Shown here piece after piece: positions 40,117 through 48,934 of a stretch of 64,000 nucleotides of DNA. Source of the stretch: DATKRB01 sp035532415 (GTDB lineage Bacteria; Actinomycetota; Acidimicrobiia; Acidimicrobiales; RAAP-2); contig DATKRB010000006.1 in assembly GCA_035532415.1 (NCBI GenBank), positions 59,792 through 123,791 on the forward strand, in the 5' to 3' direction. Made by a program: the position numbers and the translations under genes. Within the stretch, counting starts at the first letter, position 1. Every line of letters begins with the position of its first letter. The notes beneath the pieces are model-generated. The model was not told where the DNA came from, searched no databases, and saw nothing but the letters and a program-made list of their open reading frames with translations.

Positions 40117-40959
40117 CTAGGCCTGGGCGATGGTCACCTTGAGGATGCGCTGCGTCACCGCCGGGGGCACCCCGTTCGCGGTGGCGCTCGAGTTCCCCTG
40201 GGCGTTGATCTTCTGCACGACGCCGAGGCCCGAGGTGACCTGGCCGAACAGGGTGTAGTCGGGGGGGAGGGCCTCCCCGGCGGACCCGGCCACGATGAAG
40301 AACTGGCTGCCGTTGGTGGTGGGATCGGGGATCGGGGGATTGTTGGAGTTGGCCATGGCGACGGACCCGATCGGGTACTGGGGCGTGGCTGTCGCCGGGC
40401 CGGCCTCGGAGAACTCGTAGCCGGGGCCGCCCGACCCGGTTCCGGTGGGGTCGCCGGTCTGGTCCATGAACCCGGGAATGACCCGGTGGAAGATGACGCA
40501 GTGGTAGAAGCCCCTGTCGGCGAGGAAGACGAAGTTGTTGACGCTCTTGGGGGCCGTTGACGGGTCGAGGGTGATCACGAAGGTCCCGGCAGTGGTCTCC
40601 ACGGTCGCCGAGTACGTCTTGGTCGGGTCGATCGTCATCGGCGGCGCCGCGCTGTAGCTCTGGGTGTTGACCCGGGTAGAGGTGCTGGCAGCGCATCCGG
40701 CGGCGACGGCCAGCTTGTCGGCGGCCGCCTGCGCTGCCGCGTCGGTGCCCTTGCCCGCGGCGGTCGACGGGGTGCTCGAGGTCCCGCTCCTCGCCGGATT
40801 GTGGTGGCCGATCAGGTAGATCGACCCGCCGACCACGGCGACGGCGATAACCACGCCGATGCTGTTGCGCAGGAGGCGCCGGCGCTTCGCCGCCTTCGCC
40901 TGAACCGCCAGCTTCGCCTCGCGTCCGGCTCGTTGACGGGCTCGCTTCTCGCTGGGCAC
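40117..40959 (-). CDS. Membrane-anchored cyclophilin-type peptidyl-prolyl isomerase
   Basis: A 280-residue protein with a basic cytosolic tail, one transmembrane helix (SIGVVIAVAVVGGSIYLIG, about residues 33-51), an Ala/Ser/Thr-rich linker, then a cyclophilin domain: FVITLDPSTAPKSVNNFVFLADRGFYHCVIFHRVIPGFMDQTGDPTGTGSGGPGYEF and TNGSQFFIVAG. The topology places the domain outside the membrane, so it probably helps fold exported proteins. The GTG at 40959 lies 8 nt after TAGGGT on the minus strand, suggesting a leaderless transcript. Confidence 0.92.
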   Translation of the reverse strand: MPSEKRARQRAGREAKLAVQAKAAKRRRLLRNSIGVVIAVAVVGGSIYLIGHHNPARSGTSSTPSTAAGKGTDAAAQAAADKLAVAAGCAASTSTRVNTQSYSAAPPMTIDPTKTYSATVETTAGTFVITLDPSTAPKSVNNFVFLADRGFYHCVIFHRVIPGFMDQTGDPTGTGSGGPGYEFSEAGPATATPQYPIGSVAMANSNNPPIPDPTTNGSQFFIVAGSAGEALPPDYTLFGQVTSGLGVVQKINAQGNSSATANGVPPAVTQRILKVTIAQA

Positions 40960-41043
40960 GGGCCGTCACCCTATCCGCGCTCCCCGGGTGCGCGGTCCCG
41001 CCCGGGGAGCGCTCCCCGGGCGGGACCCGACCACCGCCCCTGG

Positions 41044-41072
41044 TTGACCCCCCGACGGTGCACCGGTACCGT
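41044..41072 (+). promoter_or_regulatory. Leaderless promoter of lysC
   Basis: TTGACC (41044-41049), a 17-bp spacer and TACCGT (41067-41072) precede the GTG at 41079 by 6 nt. The spacing predicts transcription starting at the start codon. It is one of the best sigma-A type promoters in the window. Confidence 0.75.
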
Positions 41073-41078
41073 CCCTGC

Positions 41079-42290
41079 GTGCCGCTCCTCGTGCAGAAGT
41101 ACGGTGGGACCTCGGTCGGCGATGCCGACCGGATCCGCGCCGTCGCCGATCACGTCGCCCGGAGCCGGCGAGGCGGTGCCGACGTCGTGGTGGTGGTCAG
41201 CGCCATGGGCAGGACCACCGACGACCTGATCCGGTTGGCCGACGACGTCAGTTCGTCCCAGCCGGCCCGCGAGTACGACATGCTCGTCAGCTCGGGTGAG
41301 CGCATCTCGATGGCCCTGCTCTGCATGGCCCTCGCCGACCTCGGCGTCGATGCCGCGTCCTTCACCGGCAGCCAGGCCGGGATCATCACCGATTCCGACC
41401 ACACCCGGGCGAAGATCGTGGAGGTGCGGGGCGACCGCCTGCGTGAGGCGCTGGCAGCGGGGAAGGTCCCGGTGGTCGCCGGGTTTCAGGGCGTCTCGAC
41501 CGAGCGCGACGTCACCACGCTCGGGCGGGGGGGCTCCGACACCACGGCGGTCGCCCTGGCTGCAGTCCTCGGTGCCGATGCCTGCGAGATCTACACGGAC
41601 GTCACCGGGGTCTTCAGCGCCGATCCCCGGGTGGTGGACGGCGCCCACCGGCTGGGCCGGATCAGCTTTGAGGAGATGCTCGAGATGTCGGCGACCGGGG
41701 GGCGGGTGCTTCAGCTGCGCTCGGTCGAGTTCGCCCGCAACCACCAGGTGCCGCTGCACGTTCGCAGCAGCTTCACCTGGGAGCCTGGGACCTGGGTCGT
41801 AGAGGAGGAGCCGTCAATGGAACAGGCCGTCGTCACCGCCGTCACCCACGATGTCTCGGAGGCGAAGGTCACCGTCTCGGGCGTGCCCGACCGCCCCGGC
41901 ATCGCCGCCCGGTTGTTCCGGGCGCTCGCCGACCACTCGGTCAACGTCGACATGATCGTTCAGAACACCTCGCTCCACGGCACCACCGACATCTCGTTCA
42001 CGGTGCCGAAGGTGGACCTGCCGGTGTCCGAGGCGACCTGCCGGGGCCTCAGTGAGGAGCTCGGGGCGACCGGGATCTCCTCCGACGACGGGGTGGCGCG
42101 GGTGTCGCTGGTCGGGGCGGGCATGAAGTCCCATCCGGGCGTGACCGCCACGATGTTCGAGACGCTCGCCGAGGAGGGGATCAACATCGACATGATCTCG
42201 ACCTCGACGATCCGGATCTCGTGCATGGTGCGGGCTGATGAGGTGGAGCGCGCGGTCCAGCGGCTGCACAGCGCCTTTGGCCTCGGCTGA
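41079..42290 (+). CDS. lysC: Aspartate kinase, with an internal start for a beta subunit
   Basis: A 403-residue aspartokinase catalysing the first step of Lys/Thr/Met/DAP synthesis. KYGGTSVG is near the N-terminus, then GRGGSDTTAVALAA in the kinase domain and two ACT domains after about residue 250 (VSGVPDRPGIAARLFRALADHSVNVDMIVQ and VGAGMKSHPGVTATMFETLAEEGINIDMIS). ATG 41817 (residue 247) is preceded by a near-perfect GAGGAGG at 41802-41810, so a 157-residue regulatory beta subunit is probably made, as known for Corynebacterium and Bacillus enzymes. asd follows 38 bp later. Confidence 0.95.
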   Translation: MPLLVQKYGGTSVGDADRIRAVADHVARSRRGGADVVVVVSAMGRTTDDLIRLADDVSSSQPAREYDMLVSSGERISMALLCMALADLGVDAASFTGSQAGIITDSDHTRAKIVEVRGDRLREALAAGKVPVVAGFQGVSTERDVTTLGRGGSDTTAVALAAVLGADACEIYTDVTGVFSADPRVVDGAHRLGRISFEEMLEMSATGGRVLQLRSVEFARNHQVPLHVRSSFTWEPGTWVVEEEPSMEQAVVTAVTHDVSEAKVTVSGVPDRPGIAARLFRALADHSVNVDMIVQNTSLHGTTDISFTVPKVDLPVSEATCRGLSEELGATGISSDDGVARVSLVGAGMKSHPGVTATMFETLAEEGINIDMISTSTIRISCMVRADEVERAVQRLHSAFGLG

Positions 42291-42328
42291 TGGCCGTTGA
42301 GGGAGCGCCGGCCCCGTAGGATCGGGCC

Positions 42329-43354
42329 ATGCGGGTCGGGGTGGTGGGCGCCACCGGACAGGTCGGGTCGGTCATGCTGGCCGTGCTCGAGGAGCGTGAG
42401 CTCCCGGTGGAGCAGATCCGGCTGTTCGGCTCGGTCCGCTCGGCCGGCACGAGCCTCCGTTGGGCCGGGGCCGATGTGACGGTCGAGGACGCCGCCACCG
42501 CGGACTTCACCGGGCTCGACATCGTGCTCTGCTCGGCGGGAGCCGGCGCGTCGCGGTCCCTGGCGCCCCGGATCGCCCGAGCCGGCGCGACCGTCATCGA
42601 CAATTCGTCGGCCTGGCGGATGGACCCGCTGGTGCCCCTGGTGGTTCCCGAGGTGAACCCGGAGGCGCTGGGCTCGATCCCCAAGGGCATCGTCGCCAAC
42701 CCGAACTGCACGACCATGGTGGCGATGCCGGTGCTGAAACCGCTCCACGCGGAGGCGGGGCTGGTGCGGTTGTCGGTGTCGACCTACCAGGCCGTGTCGG
42801 GGGCGGGCCTGGCCGGCGTCGCCGAGCTGGCTGAGCAGCTGGCCAAGACGGCGGATCGGGCGATCGAGCTGACCCGCGACGGGCATGCGATCGATCTGCC
42901 GCAGCCGTCGGTGTTCCCCGGGCCGATCGCCCACAACGTCCTGCCGATCGCCGGGCGGTTCGTCCACGACGGCTCGGGCGAGACCGACGAGGAGCAGAAG
43001 TACCGGAACGAGTCCCGCAAGATCCTCGGCCTTCCCCACCTGGCCGTCAGCTGCACCTGCGTTCGGGTGCCGGTCTTCACCGGGCACTCGGCGACGATCG
43101 AGGCCGAATTCGAGCGGGAGATCACGCCGGCGAGGGCGCTCGAGCTGCTCGGGTCGGCACCCGGGGTCGAGGTGGTGGAGCTCCCGACGCCGCTCGATGT
43201 CGCCGGGGGCGACCGCTCCCTGGTGGGCCGGGTCCGGTCCGTCGAGGGCCGTCCCCGTGCCCTGGCCTTCTTCGTCGTCGGTGACAACCTCCGCAAGGGG
43301 GCGGCCCTCAACGCCGTTCAGATCGCCGAGGCGTTGCTCGAGCTGCGCAGCTAG
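42329..43354 (+). CDS. asd: Aspartate-semialdehyde dehydrogenase
   Basis: A 341-residue enzyme reducing aspartyl phosphate to aspartate semialdehyde. The NADP loop is VGATGQVGS near residues 6-14; the catalytic Cys is in NPNCTTM (Cys127); and GHSATIEAEF supplies the later active-site His. The ATG at 42329 lies 6 nt after TAGGAT, so it may also be transcribed separately as a leaderless mRNA in addition to reading from lysC. Confidence 0.96.
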   Translation: MRVGVVGATGQVGSVMLAVLEERELPVEQIRLFGSVRSAGTSLRWAGADVTVEDAATADFTGLDIVLCSAGAGASRSLAPRIARAGATVIDNSSAWRMDPLVPLVVPEVNPEALGSIPKGIVANPNCTTMVAMPVLKPLHAEAGLVRLSVSTYQAVSGAGLAGVAELAEQLAKTADRAIELTRDGHAIDLPQPSVFPGPIAHNVLPIAGRFVHDGSGETDEEQKYRNESRKILGLPHLAVSCTCVRVPVFTGHSATIEAEFEREITPARALELLGSAPGVEVVELPTPLDVAGGDRSLVGRVRSVEGRPRALAFFVVGDNLRKGAALNAVQIAEALLELRS

Positions 43355-43385
43355 CGGGCCCGGGCCGCGGGACCGCCGGCAGCGG

Positions 43386-44252
43386 TCAGTCGGGCCCCGG
43401 GGTGCCCGGTTCGGGTCCGCCGCCGACCAGTGCCGTCATCCGGCGGGCGAGGTTCACCGCGTGGTCGCCGAACCGCTCGTAAAACCTGGCCACCATGGCC
43501 AGCTCGATGGCCACCGGGAGCGGCATCGTGCCCGACACCACCTCCGCGGTCAGGGTGACGTGCAGGTCGTCGAGCTCGTCGTCGAGGTCGTCGACGTGCT
43601 TGCCCCCCGCCGCCGACCGTTCGGTGAAGGCGTCCGCGGTGCTGCTCCAGATCGTGGTGGCGACTTCGCCCATCCGCTCCACCAGGCCCCTGCTGCGGAG
43701 CGACATCTCCGCCCCCAGTCCGCGGGCCGCCCGCCGGGCGATGTGCTCGGCCAGGTCGCCGTTGCGCTCGAGGTCGGGCAGCATCCGGAGGACGGCCACC
43801 AGCTCTCTCCGCTCGTCGGGGTCCGTGTCGCCCGAGACCAGCCGCCGTTGGGCCAGGTGGGCGACCTGGCGGGTCAGCAGATCGACCATCTCGTCCCTCT
43901 GCACCAGGTGCTTGGCCGCCTCGCGGTCGCCGGCCAGCAGCGCGTGGGTGGCCCCGGCGATCGCCTCGCCGACCAGGGCGAACACCTGCACGAAGATCCG
44001 ATCGATCTCCACGAGGGTAGGGGGCACCGGGTCACGCCAGGGCTCGGGCCGCCCGCCGATCTGCAGCACCGCGCCACCCTGCTTCCACAGGGCCTGCTCC
44101 TGGGCCAGCGGGCGCGCCGGCCGGTCGTCGACCTGCTGGGCAGGGTCCTCTTCGACCTTCGGGGCAGGTTCGGCGGTGCCCTGCTGGGCAACCACGTCAC
44201 CGTCGGCCCGCCTCGTGCTGTGCCGCACGCGGCCTCCGTTGCGAAAGGCCAT
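43386..44252 (-). CDS. PhoU-family protein with an N-terminal extension
   Basis: A 288-residue PhoU homologue. The PhoU domain occupies about residues 80-280, with signatures LRMLPDLERNGDLAEHIARRAAR and MVARFYERFGDHAVNLARRM. About 80 residues before it (MAFRNGGRVRHSTRRADGDVVAQQ and following) are charged and unlike PhoU. It may regulate phosphate signalling or another response in parallel with the phoU at 10.7 kb. The ATG at 44252 follows TACCGT by 5 nt. Convergent with asd. Confidence 0.88.
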   Translation of the reverse strand: MAFRNGGRVRHSTRRADGDVVAQQGTAEPAPKVEEDPAQQVDDRPARPLAQEQALWKQGGAVLQIGGRPEPWRDPVPPTLVEIDRIFVQVFALVGEAIAGATHALLAGDREAAKHLVQRDEMVDLLTRQVAHLAQRRLVSGDTDPDERRELVAVLRMLPDLERNGDLAEHIARRAARGLGAEMSLRSRGLVERMGEVATTIWSSTADAFTERSAAGGKHVDDLDDELDDLHVTLTAEVVSGTMPLPVAIELAMVARFYERFGDHAVNLARRMTALVGGGPEPGTPGPD

Positions 44253-44342
44253 GCCCAACGGTACCGGTTCACGACGGTCCCGGGCCCCCGCCCGACCCGT
44301 GCGGCGCCGACTCGGGTCCCTCCGCCCGACACACCCCCTCGG

Positions 44343-44389
44343 TACTGTGCTCTCTGAGCCGCTGCGAGGGTCGAGCGACGCTCGCAGCG
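44343..44389 (+). promoter_or_regulatory. Possible promoter and strong hairpin in the rmuC leader
   Basis: TACTGT (44343-44348) could be a -10 box. Twelve bases later, CGCTGCGAG (44360-44368) and CTCGCAGCG (44381-44389) form a perfect 9-bp stem with a further GTC/GAC pairing inside. Together with the 145 bp that follow, this is a candidate structured leader of rmuC; it matches no RNA family I recognise. Confidence 0.35.
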
Positions 44390-44533
44390 AGGCGGCGCGA
44401 TCGATCGGGCCGTTCGGAGCCGGAAGGCGGCGAGGCACGGCAGGCCCGTGCCCGTGGGAACGGAGGGCGTGATGCGAGGACCGACGGAACACGGCGCGGC
44501 GTCTCCCGGCGCGGCGGAGACAGGCCGGCCGCG

Positions 44534-46006
44534 ATGATGGCCGGGCTCCTGATCGGCATCGCCGTCGGGGCGATTGCCGGGCTCGCGGTCGGGTTCGTGG
44601 TCCATCTGCAGCGCCAGGGATCGACCGTCGCTGCGTCCCAGCTCGCCGAAGCCCGGTTGGCGGACGCCCGGGCCGAGCTGACCCGGCTGGCGGGGCAGCT
44701 CGAGCAGGCGGGCTCGGCGCTGGCGGCGGCCGGATCGGAGCGAGCTCGCCTCACCGCGGAGAACGAGCAGCTCCGCCAGGCGGTCGAGGACCGCCTGGCC
44801 GCGTGGGAGCAGGAGCGTGAGCGGCTGGTCGGCACCTTCGCCGAGGTCTCGGCGGAGGCCCTGCAACGAAACGCCGAGCAATTCCTCAATCTCGCCGATG
44901 CCCGGATGACCACGGCCCGAGACGCCACCCAGGTGGACCTCGCCCGGCGACAGGAGGCGATCGCCCAGGTCGTCGAGCCACTCCGGGAGTCCCTCTCCCG
45001 CTACGAGCAGGGTCTCCGGCAGCTCGAGCTGGACCGCAAGGGCGCCTACGCCGGGCTCACCGAGCAGGTCCGGCAGATCAATGCCGGCCAAGGAGCCCTG
45101 CAGAAGGAGACGCGCAACCTGGTGACGGCCCTGCGATCACCCCAGACCCGGGGGCGTTGGGGTGAGATGCAGCTCCGACGGGTCGTGGAGATGGCCGGGA
45201 TGGTGGCGCACTGCGACTTCGACGAGCAGGTCTCCACCAGCTCGGACGACGGCCGCCTCCGCCCGGACCTCGTTGTCCACCTTCCCGGGCGAGCCCAGCT
45301 GGTGGTCGACTCGAAGGTACCGCTCGACGCGTTCCTGCGTGCCACCGACGCCGACGACGACGAGATGCGCAAGGCCGAGCTGATCGGCCACGCACGCCAG
45401 TTGCGGACCCACGTCGACCAGCTTTCGAAGAAGCAGTACTGGAGCCAGTTCGACCCCTCGCCGGACTTCGTGGTGGCGTTCGTCCCGGGAGATCCACTCC
45501 TGGCCGCTGCGTTCGAGCATGACCCGGGACTGATCGAGCACGCCATGGCCAACCGGGTGCTCCTCGCCACCCCGACGACGCTCATCGCCCTTCTGCGCAC
45601 GGTGGCCTTCGGCTGGCAGCAGGAGTCCTTGGCCGAGAACGCCCGGGTCGTCCAGCAGCTGGGGACCGACCTGTACGGCCGCCTGCGCGTGATGGGGGGC
45701 CACCTGGGCCGGTTGCAACGCAACCTCAACGGTGCGGTGGAGGCCTTCAACGAGACGGTGGGCTCCCTCGAGTCCCGGGTGTTCGTGACTGCCCGGCGGT
45801 TCCCCGGGCTGGGGATCGGCGACGGGGGCAAGGAGCTGGTGGAGTTGGAGCAGGTCGTCGCGACGCCGCGCCTGCCTCAGGCCCCGGAGCTGACCGACGA
45901 CGCCGCTCTTGCCTCCAAAGGGGGCGGCAACAGGGTCCGACCAGGGCTCGAGGCCCTCCCAGGCGGCATCGCGCCGGAGCCGCCCCGGGTCGAGGAGCTG
46001 GGCTAG
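44534..46006 (+). CDS. rmuC: DNA recombination protein RmuC
   Basis: A 490-residue RmuC. One N-terminal membrane helix (LLIGIAVGAIAGLAVGFVVHL), a long coiled coil (about 30-170) and the RmuC nuclease-like domain (about 185-430): QTRGRWGEMQLRRVVEMAGMVAHCDFDEQ, GRLRPDLVVHLPGRAQLVVDSKVPLDAFL and FVPGDPLLAAAFEHDPGLIEHAMANRVLLATPTTLIALLRTVAFGWQQE. It limits inversions between repeats in E. coli. The two adjacent ATGs (44534, 44537) make the exact start uncertain. A Gly/Pro-rich tail of about 35 residues follows. Confidence 0.93.
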   Translation: MMAGLLIGIAVGAIAGLAVGFVVHLQRQGSTVAASQLAEARLADARAELTRLAGQLEQAGSALAAAGSERARLTAENEQLRQAVEDRLAAWEQERERLVGTFAEVSAEALQRNAEQFLNLADARMTTARDATQVDLARRQEAIAQVVEPLRESLSRYEQGLRQLELDRKGAYAGLTEQVRQINAGQGALQKETRNLVTALRSPQTRGRWGEMQLRRVVEMAGMVAHCDFDEQVSTSSDDGRLRPDLVVHLPGRAQLVVDSKVPLDAFLRATDADDDEMRKAELIGHARQLRTHVDQLSKKQYWSQFDPSPDFVVAFVPGDPLLAAAFEHDPGLIEHAMANRVLLATPTTLIALLRTVAFGWQQESLAENARVVQQLGTDLYGRLRVMGGHLGRLQRNLNGAVEAFNETVGSLESRVFVTARRFPGLGIGDGGKELVELEQVVATPRLPQAPELTDDAALASKGGGNRVRPGLEALPGGIAPEPPRVEELG

Positions 46007-46099
46007 CTCTCGGCCGACCCGTCCTCGACCGGTACGGTGGCCGAGCGATCGGCTCGGGTCCACCGGGGCGGCAGGGGGTCGCTCAGCCGGGCCGTAGGA

Positions 46100-46165
46100 G
46101 AGACTCAGCTCAGTCTCAGCTTCCGCGTGCATTCTTTACGGAACGGCTTCCTTTACGGAACGGCT
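46100..46165. promoter_or_regulatory. Repeats upstream of the sqdB-like gene
   Basis: GAGACT (46100-46105) and AGTCTC (46112-46117) form an inverted repeat. CTTTACGGAACGGCT then occurs twice, at 46134-46148 and 46151-46165 (period 17). Both lie 80-145 bp upstream of the GTG at 46244. They could be regulator-binding sites; this is inference from symmetry and spacing. Confidence 0.45.
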
Positions 46166-46243
46166 CCAGGCCCCGGTGGACAAACGGACCGGGCGGTTGC
46201 CAGCGACGGCACAAGGCAGCAGATGGACGAGAGGAGACGGCGG

Positions 46244-47452
46244 GTGAAGATCCTGGTGCTCGGTGGAGATGGCTACCTCGGGTGGCCGACGGCGCTCCAC
46301 CTCTCCCGCCGCGGTCATGACGTGGGTGTCGTCGACAATTTCGCTCGCCGCCACTACGACCTCGAGATGGGGGTCGACAGCCTGGTGCCCGTCAGCACGC
46401 TCCACCATCGCATCCGGATGTGGCGCGAGGTGTCCGGCCTGAGCATCGCCTCGTTCATCGGTGACCTCACCGACGCCGGGTTCGTGACCCGCACGGTGGA
46501 GGCGTTCCGTCCGGAGGCGGTCGTGCACTTCGCCGAGCAACGGTCCGCCCCCTATTCGATGATCGATCAGAAGCACGCCGTCTACACGCAGGTCAACAAC
46601 CTGGTCGGCACGCTCAACCTGTTGTACGCCATCGCCGACGTCGACCCGTCCATCCACCTCGTGAAGCTGGGCACGATGGGGGAGTACGGCACGCCGAACA
46701 TCGACATCGAAGAGGGTTTCATCGAGATCACCCACCGTGGGAGGACAGACCTCCTGCCATACCCCAAGCAGCCCGGGTCCTTCTACCACCTGTCGAAGGT
46801 CCACGACAGCCACAACATTCAGTTCGCCTGCCGTATCTGGGGTCTGCGCTCCACCGACCTCAACCAGGGGATCGTGTACGGGCAGGAGACGGACGAGACG
46901 GTGCTGCACCCTGATCTGGCCACCCGTTTCGACTACGACGGGGTGTTCGGCACCGTCCTCAACCGGTTCTGCGTGCAGGCGGTGGTCGGCCATCCCCTCA
47001 CCGTGTACGGCAAGGGCGGGCAGACCAGGGGGATGCTCGACATACGCGACACCTTGGCGTGCGTGGAGCTGGCCGTCGACAACCCTCCCGCCTCGGGGGA
47101 GTACCGGGTCTTCAACCAGTTCACCGAGTCCTTCTCCATCGAGCAGCTGGCACGGATGGTGATAGAGGCCTATCCGGGCCCGGCGGAGATCTCCCGCATC
47201 GACGACAACCCCAGGGTGGAGAAGGAGGACCACTACTACCGGGCGGCGCACACCAAGCTGCTCGATCTGGGCCTGGTCCCCCACCTGCTCAACCAGGGCA
47301 CGATCTCGTCGCTGCTGTCGGTGGCGGACCGGCACCGCGATCGGGTGGACCCCGCAGCGATCCGGCCGACGGTCAACTGGCGCAAGACGGCGAGCGCCCT
47401 GGTGACGGCTTCGCCGACCGAGGAAGAGGCCGCCGACAGCATCGACGCCTGA
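46244..47452 (+). CDS. sqdB: UDP-sulfoquinovose synthase-like NAD-dependent epimerase
   Basis: A 402-residue extended SDR closely resembling SQD1/SqdB, which adds sulfite to UDP-glucose to make UDP-sulfoquinovose. Diagnostic segments are LVLGGDGYLGWPTALHLSRRGHDV, VVHFAEQRSAPYSMID, HLVKLGTMGEYGTPNIDIEEGFIEI, SFYHLSKVHDSHNI (YxxxK), LNQGIVYGQETDE, FDYDGVFGTVLNRFCVQAVVGHPLTVYGKGGQTRGMLDIRDT. The GTG at 46244 has GAGGAG 8 nt upstream; ATG 46223 would overlap that site. No sulfoquinovosyltransferase (sqdX) lies within the window. It could feed sulfolipid or a sulfated glycan; a related sugar epimerase remains possible. Confidence 0.82.
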   Translation: MKILVLGGDGYLGWPTALHLSRRGHDVGVVDNFARRHYDLEMGVDSLVPVSTLHHRIRMWREVSGLSIASFIGDLTDAGFVTRTVEAFRPEAVVHFAEQRSAPYSMIDQKHAVYTQVNNLVGTLNLLYAIADVDPSIHLVKLGTMGEYGTPNIDIEEGFIEITHRGRTDLLPYPKQPGSFYHLSKVHDSHNIQFACRIWGLRSTDLNQGIVYGQETDETVLHPDLATRFDYDGVFGTVLNRFCVQAVVGHPLTVYGKGGQTRGMLDIRDTLACVELAVDNPPASGEYRVFNQFTESFSIEQLARMVIEAYPGPAEISRIDDNPRVEKEDHYYRAAHTKLLDLGLVPHLLNQGTISSLLSVADRHRDRVDPAAIRPTVNWRKTASALVTASPTEEEAADSIDA

Positions 47453-47532
47453 ACCGGCCCGGCGGTCAGCGCCCCCCGGGCCGAGGTCGACGACAGCGGT
47501 CGGCGTGGTCCGGGCGATAGCGTCGTCCGCCG

Positions 47533-48759
47533 ATGCCGCCTCTCGACCGACGACGGGCCCGGCGCCGGTCGGTGGGGGTGCGGGTGCCCGCTCTGGTCGC
47601 TGCGGCCGTGGCGGCGTTCTTCCTCATCGGTGGCGTCGCCAAGATCGGCGCCGGCTCGGCTCCGTACCACCGTTCGGTCAACGGCTCGTTTGCCGCCCAG
47701 GGCGCGGTGCTGGCCGACCAGTCGAACAGGTCCGCGGTCGCCCTGCGAGGCCTGCTCGGCGCATTGGCGGTGCCGGGCCTCGAGCGAGCCCAGCTCCAGC
47801 ACCGGCTCGACTCCCTCGTCTCGGAGACCGCGACCCAGGCGACCGTCGCCGACCGGGCCATGCAGCCGGCCCCCGAGGCGGGCGCAGGCGAGGCGCTCGC
47901 CTCGGCCCTCGCCGCTCGGGCCCAGGCGACGGCCCAGCTGCAGTCGGCCGTGTACGGGCTGCTCGGCCTGCAACCCTCGGACGTGATCGGGGCACCGGGC
48001 TCGTCGTCTCCGGGGGGCGGCACGACGGTCGCGTCGCCACCGCTCGTTCCGCCCTCGCAGGTCGCGGCCGACATGGCCCGGGTGGGCTCGCTGCTGACCG
48101 CATCCGATCGGGACTATGCCGCTGCCCGCCTGCGGCTGCGGCAGGTTCGGGCCAGGCCCATCCTTCCCCCGTCGGCCTGGGTGCCCGCCACCGGATCGTG
48201 GGGGCCGGCGCGGGTCGGCGCGCTGGTGGCCCAGTTGGACGGATCGCCGACGCTGAGGGCCGTTCATGAGCTGGCCCTGGTCGGCTTCCGGCTGCAGCCT
48301 GCCGTACTGCCGGCGGTGGGGGGTTCCACCGCCTCGATCGTGCCCCCCACCAGCAGTCTGAGGGTGACGACGATCGTGTCCAACCTCGGGAACGTGGCCG
48401 AACCCGGGGTGGTCGTGTCCGCGACCGTTCAGGAGGTCGGGTCCGGCACGACCCGGTCGACGCGGCGTACCCTCGACCTGCCGGCCGGAGGCTCCGATGT
48501 CGAGATCCTCGCCCCGCTCGCCGTGCGGGCCGGCTCGTCCTACGTGCTGACCGTGTCGGTGGTGCCGGCGGCCGGTGGAACCTCGGCGAGCCCGCTCGTC
48601 CGGACCACCACCATCACGGTGGCACCCCCGACGCCCCCGACCACCACGCTGCCCCCGACCAGCACGCTGCCCCCGACCAGCACGACCCGCCCCCCGACCA
48701 CCACCCTGCCCCCGATCACCACCCTGCCCCCGACCACCACGACGACCCGGAAGGGTTGA
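47533..48759 (+). CDS. Membrane-anchored extracytoplasmic protein with Pro/Thr-rich tail
   Basis: A 408-residue protein of unknown function. A basic N-terminus precedes one membrane helix (VPALVAAAVAAFFLIGGVAKIG, about residues 18-40). A helical Ala-rich region follows (about 50-230), then an Ig/CARDB-like segment (SLRVTTIVSNLGNVAEPGVVVSATVQEVG...VEILAPLAVRAGSSYVLTVSVVPAAGG, about 275-350), and a tail of PPTTTLPPTST-type repeats to the end. The tail suggests a spacer through the envelope, possibly O-glycosylated. The ATG at 47533 lies 9 nt after TAGCGT. Confidence 0.75.
   Translation: MPPLDRRRARRRSVGVRVPALVAAAVAAFFLIGGVAKIGAGSAPYHRSVNGSFAAQGAVLADQSNRSAVALRGLLGALAVPGLERAQLQHRLDSLVSETATQATVADRAMQPAPEAGAGEALASALAARAQATAQLQSAVYGLLGLQPSDVIGAPGSSSPGGGTTVASPPLVPPSQVAADMARVGSLLTASDRDYAAARLRLRQVRARPILPPSAWVPATGSWGPARVGALVAQLDGSPTLRAVHELALVGFRLQPAVLPAVGGSTASIVPPTSSLRVTTIVSNLGNVAEPGVVVSATVQEVGSGTTRSTRRTLDLPAGGSDVEILAPLAVRAGSSYVLTVSVVPAAGGTSASPLVRTTTITVAPPTPPTTTLPPTSTLPPTSTTRPPTTTLPPITTLPPTTTTTRKG
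48632..48752 (+). repeat. Degenerate 18-bp tandem repeats encoding the Pro/Thr tail
   Basis: Units of about 18 bp built on GCCCCCGACCACCACGCT and close variants repeat about six times near 48632-48752, encoding TTLPPT/STLPPT motifs. Copy number may vary by slippage. Limits are approximate. Confidence 0.7.
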
Positions 48760-48844
48760 TCCCGGGCGGGCCGCCAACACCCCCTCCCGAGGAGCGGACC
48801 GGGCGGCCGCTTCCGCCCTCCCGAGGGGCCGGGCGGGCGTCATC

Positions 48845-48873
48845 TCGACCACCCGACCTGGTCGTCGTAGGAT
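48845..48873 (+). promoter_or_regulatory. Promoter upstream of citrate synthase
   Basis: TCGACC (48845-48850), a 17-bp spacer and TAGGAT (48868-48873) give a promoter whose start would lie about 55 nt before the GTG at 48935, leaving a short leader that carries the AGGAGG Shine-Dalgarno. Confidence 0.55.
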
Positions 48874-48934
48874 CGGGGAGGGCAAAACCCCAGTGGCCGA
48901 CCGACAGAACCCACGACAGGAGGCTCACACTCTC

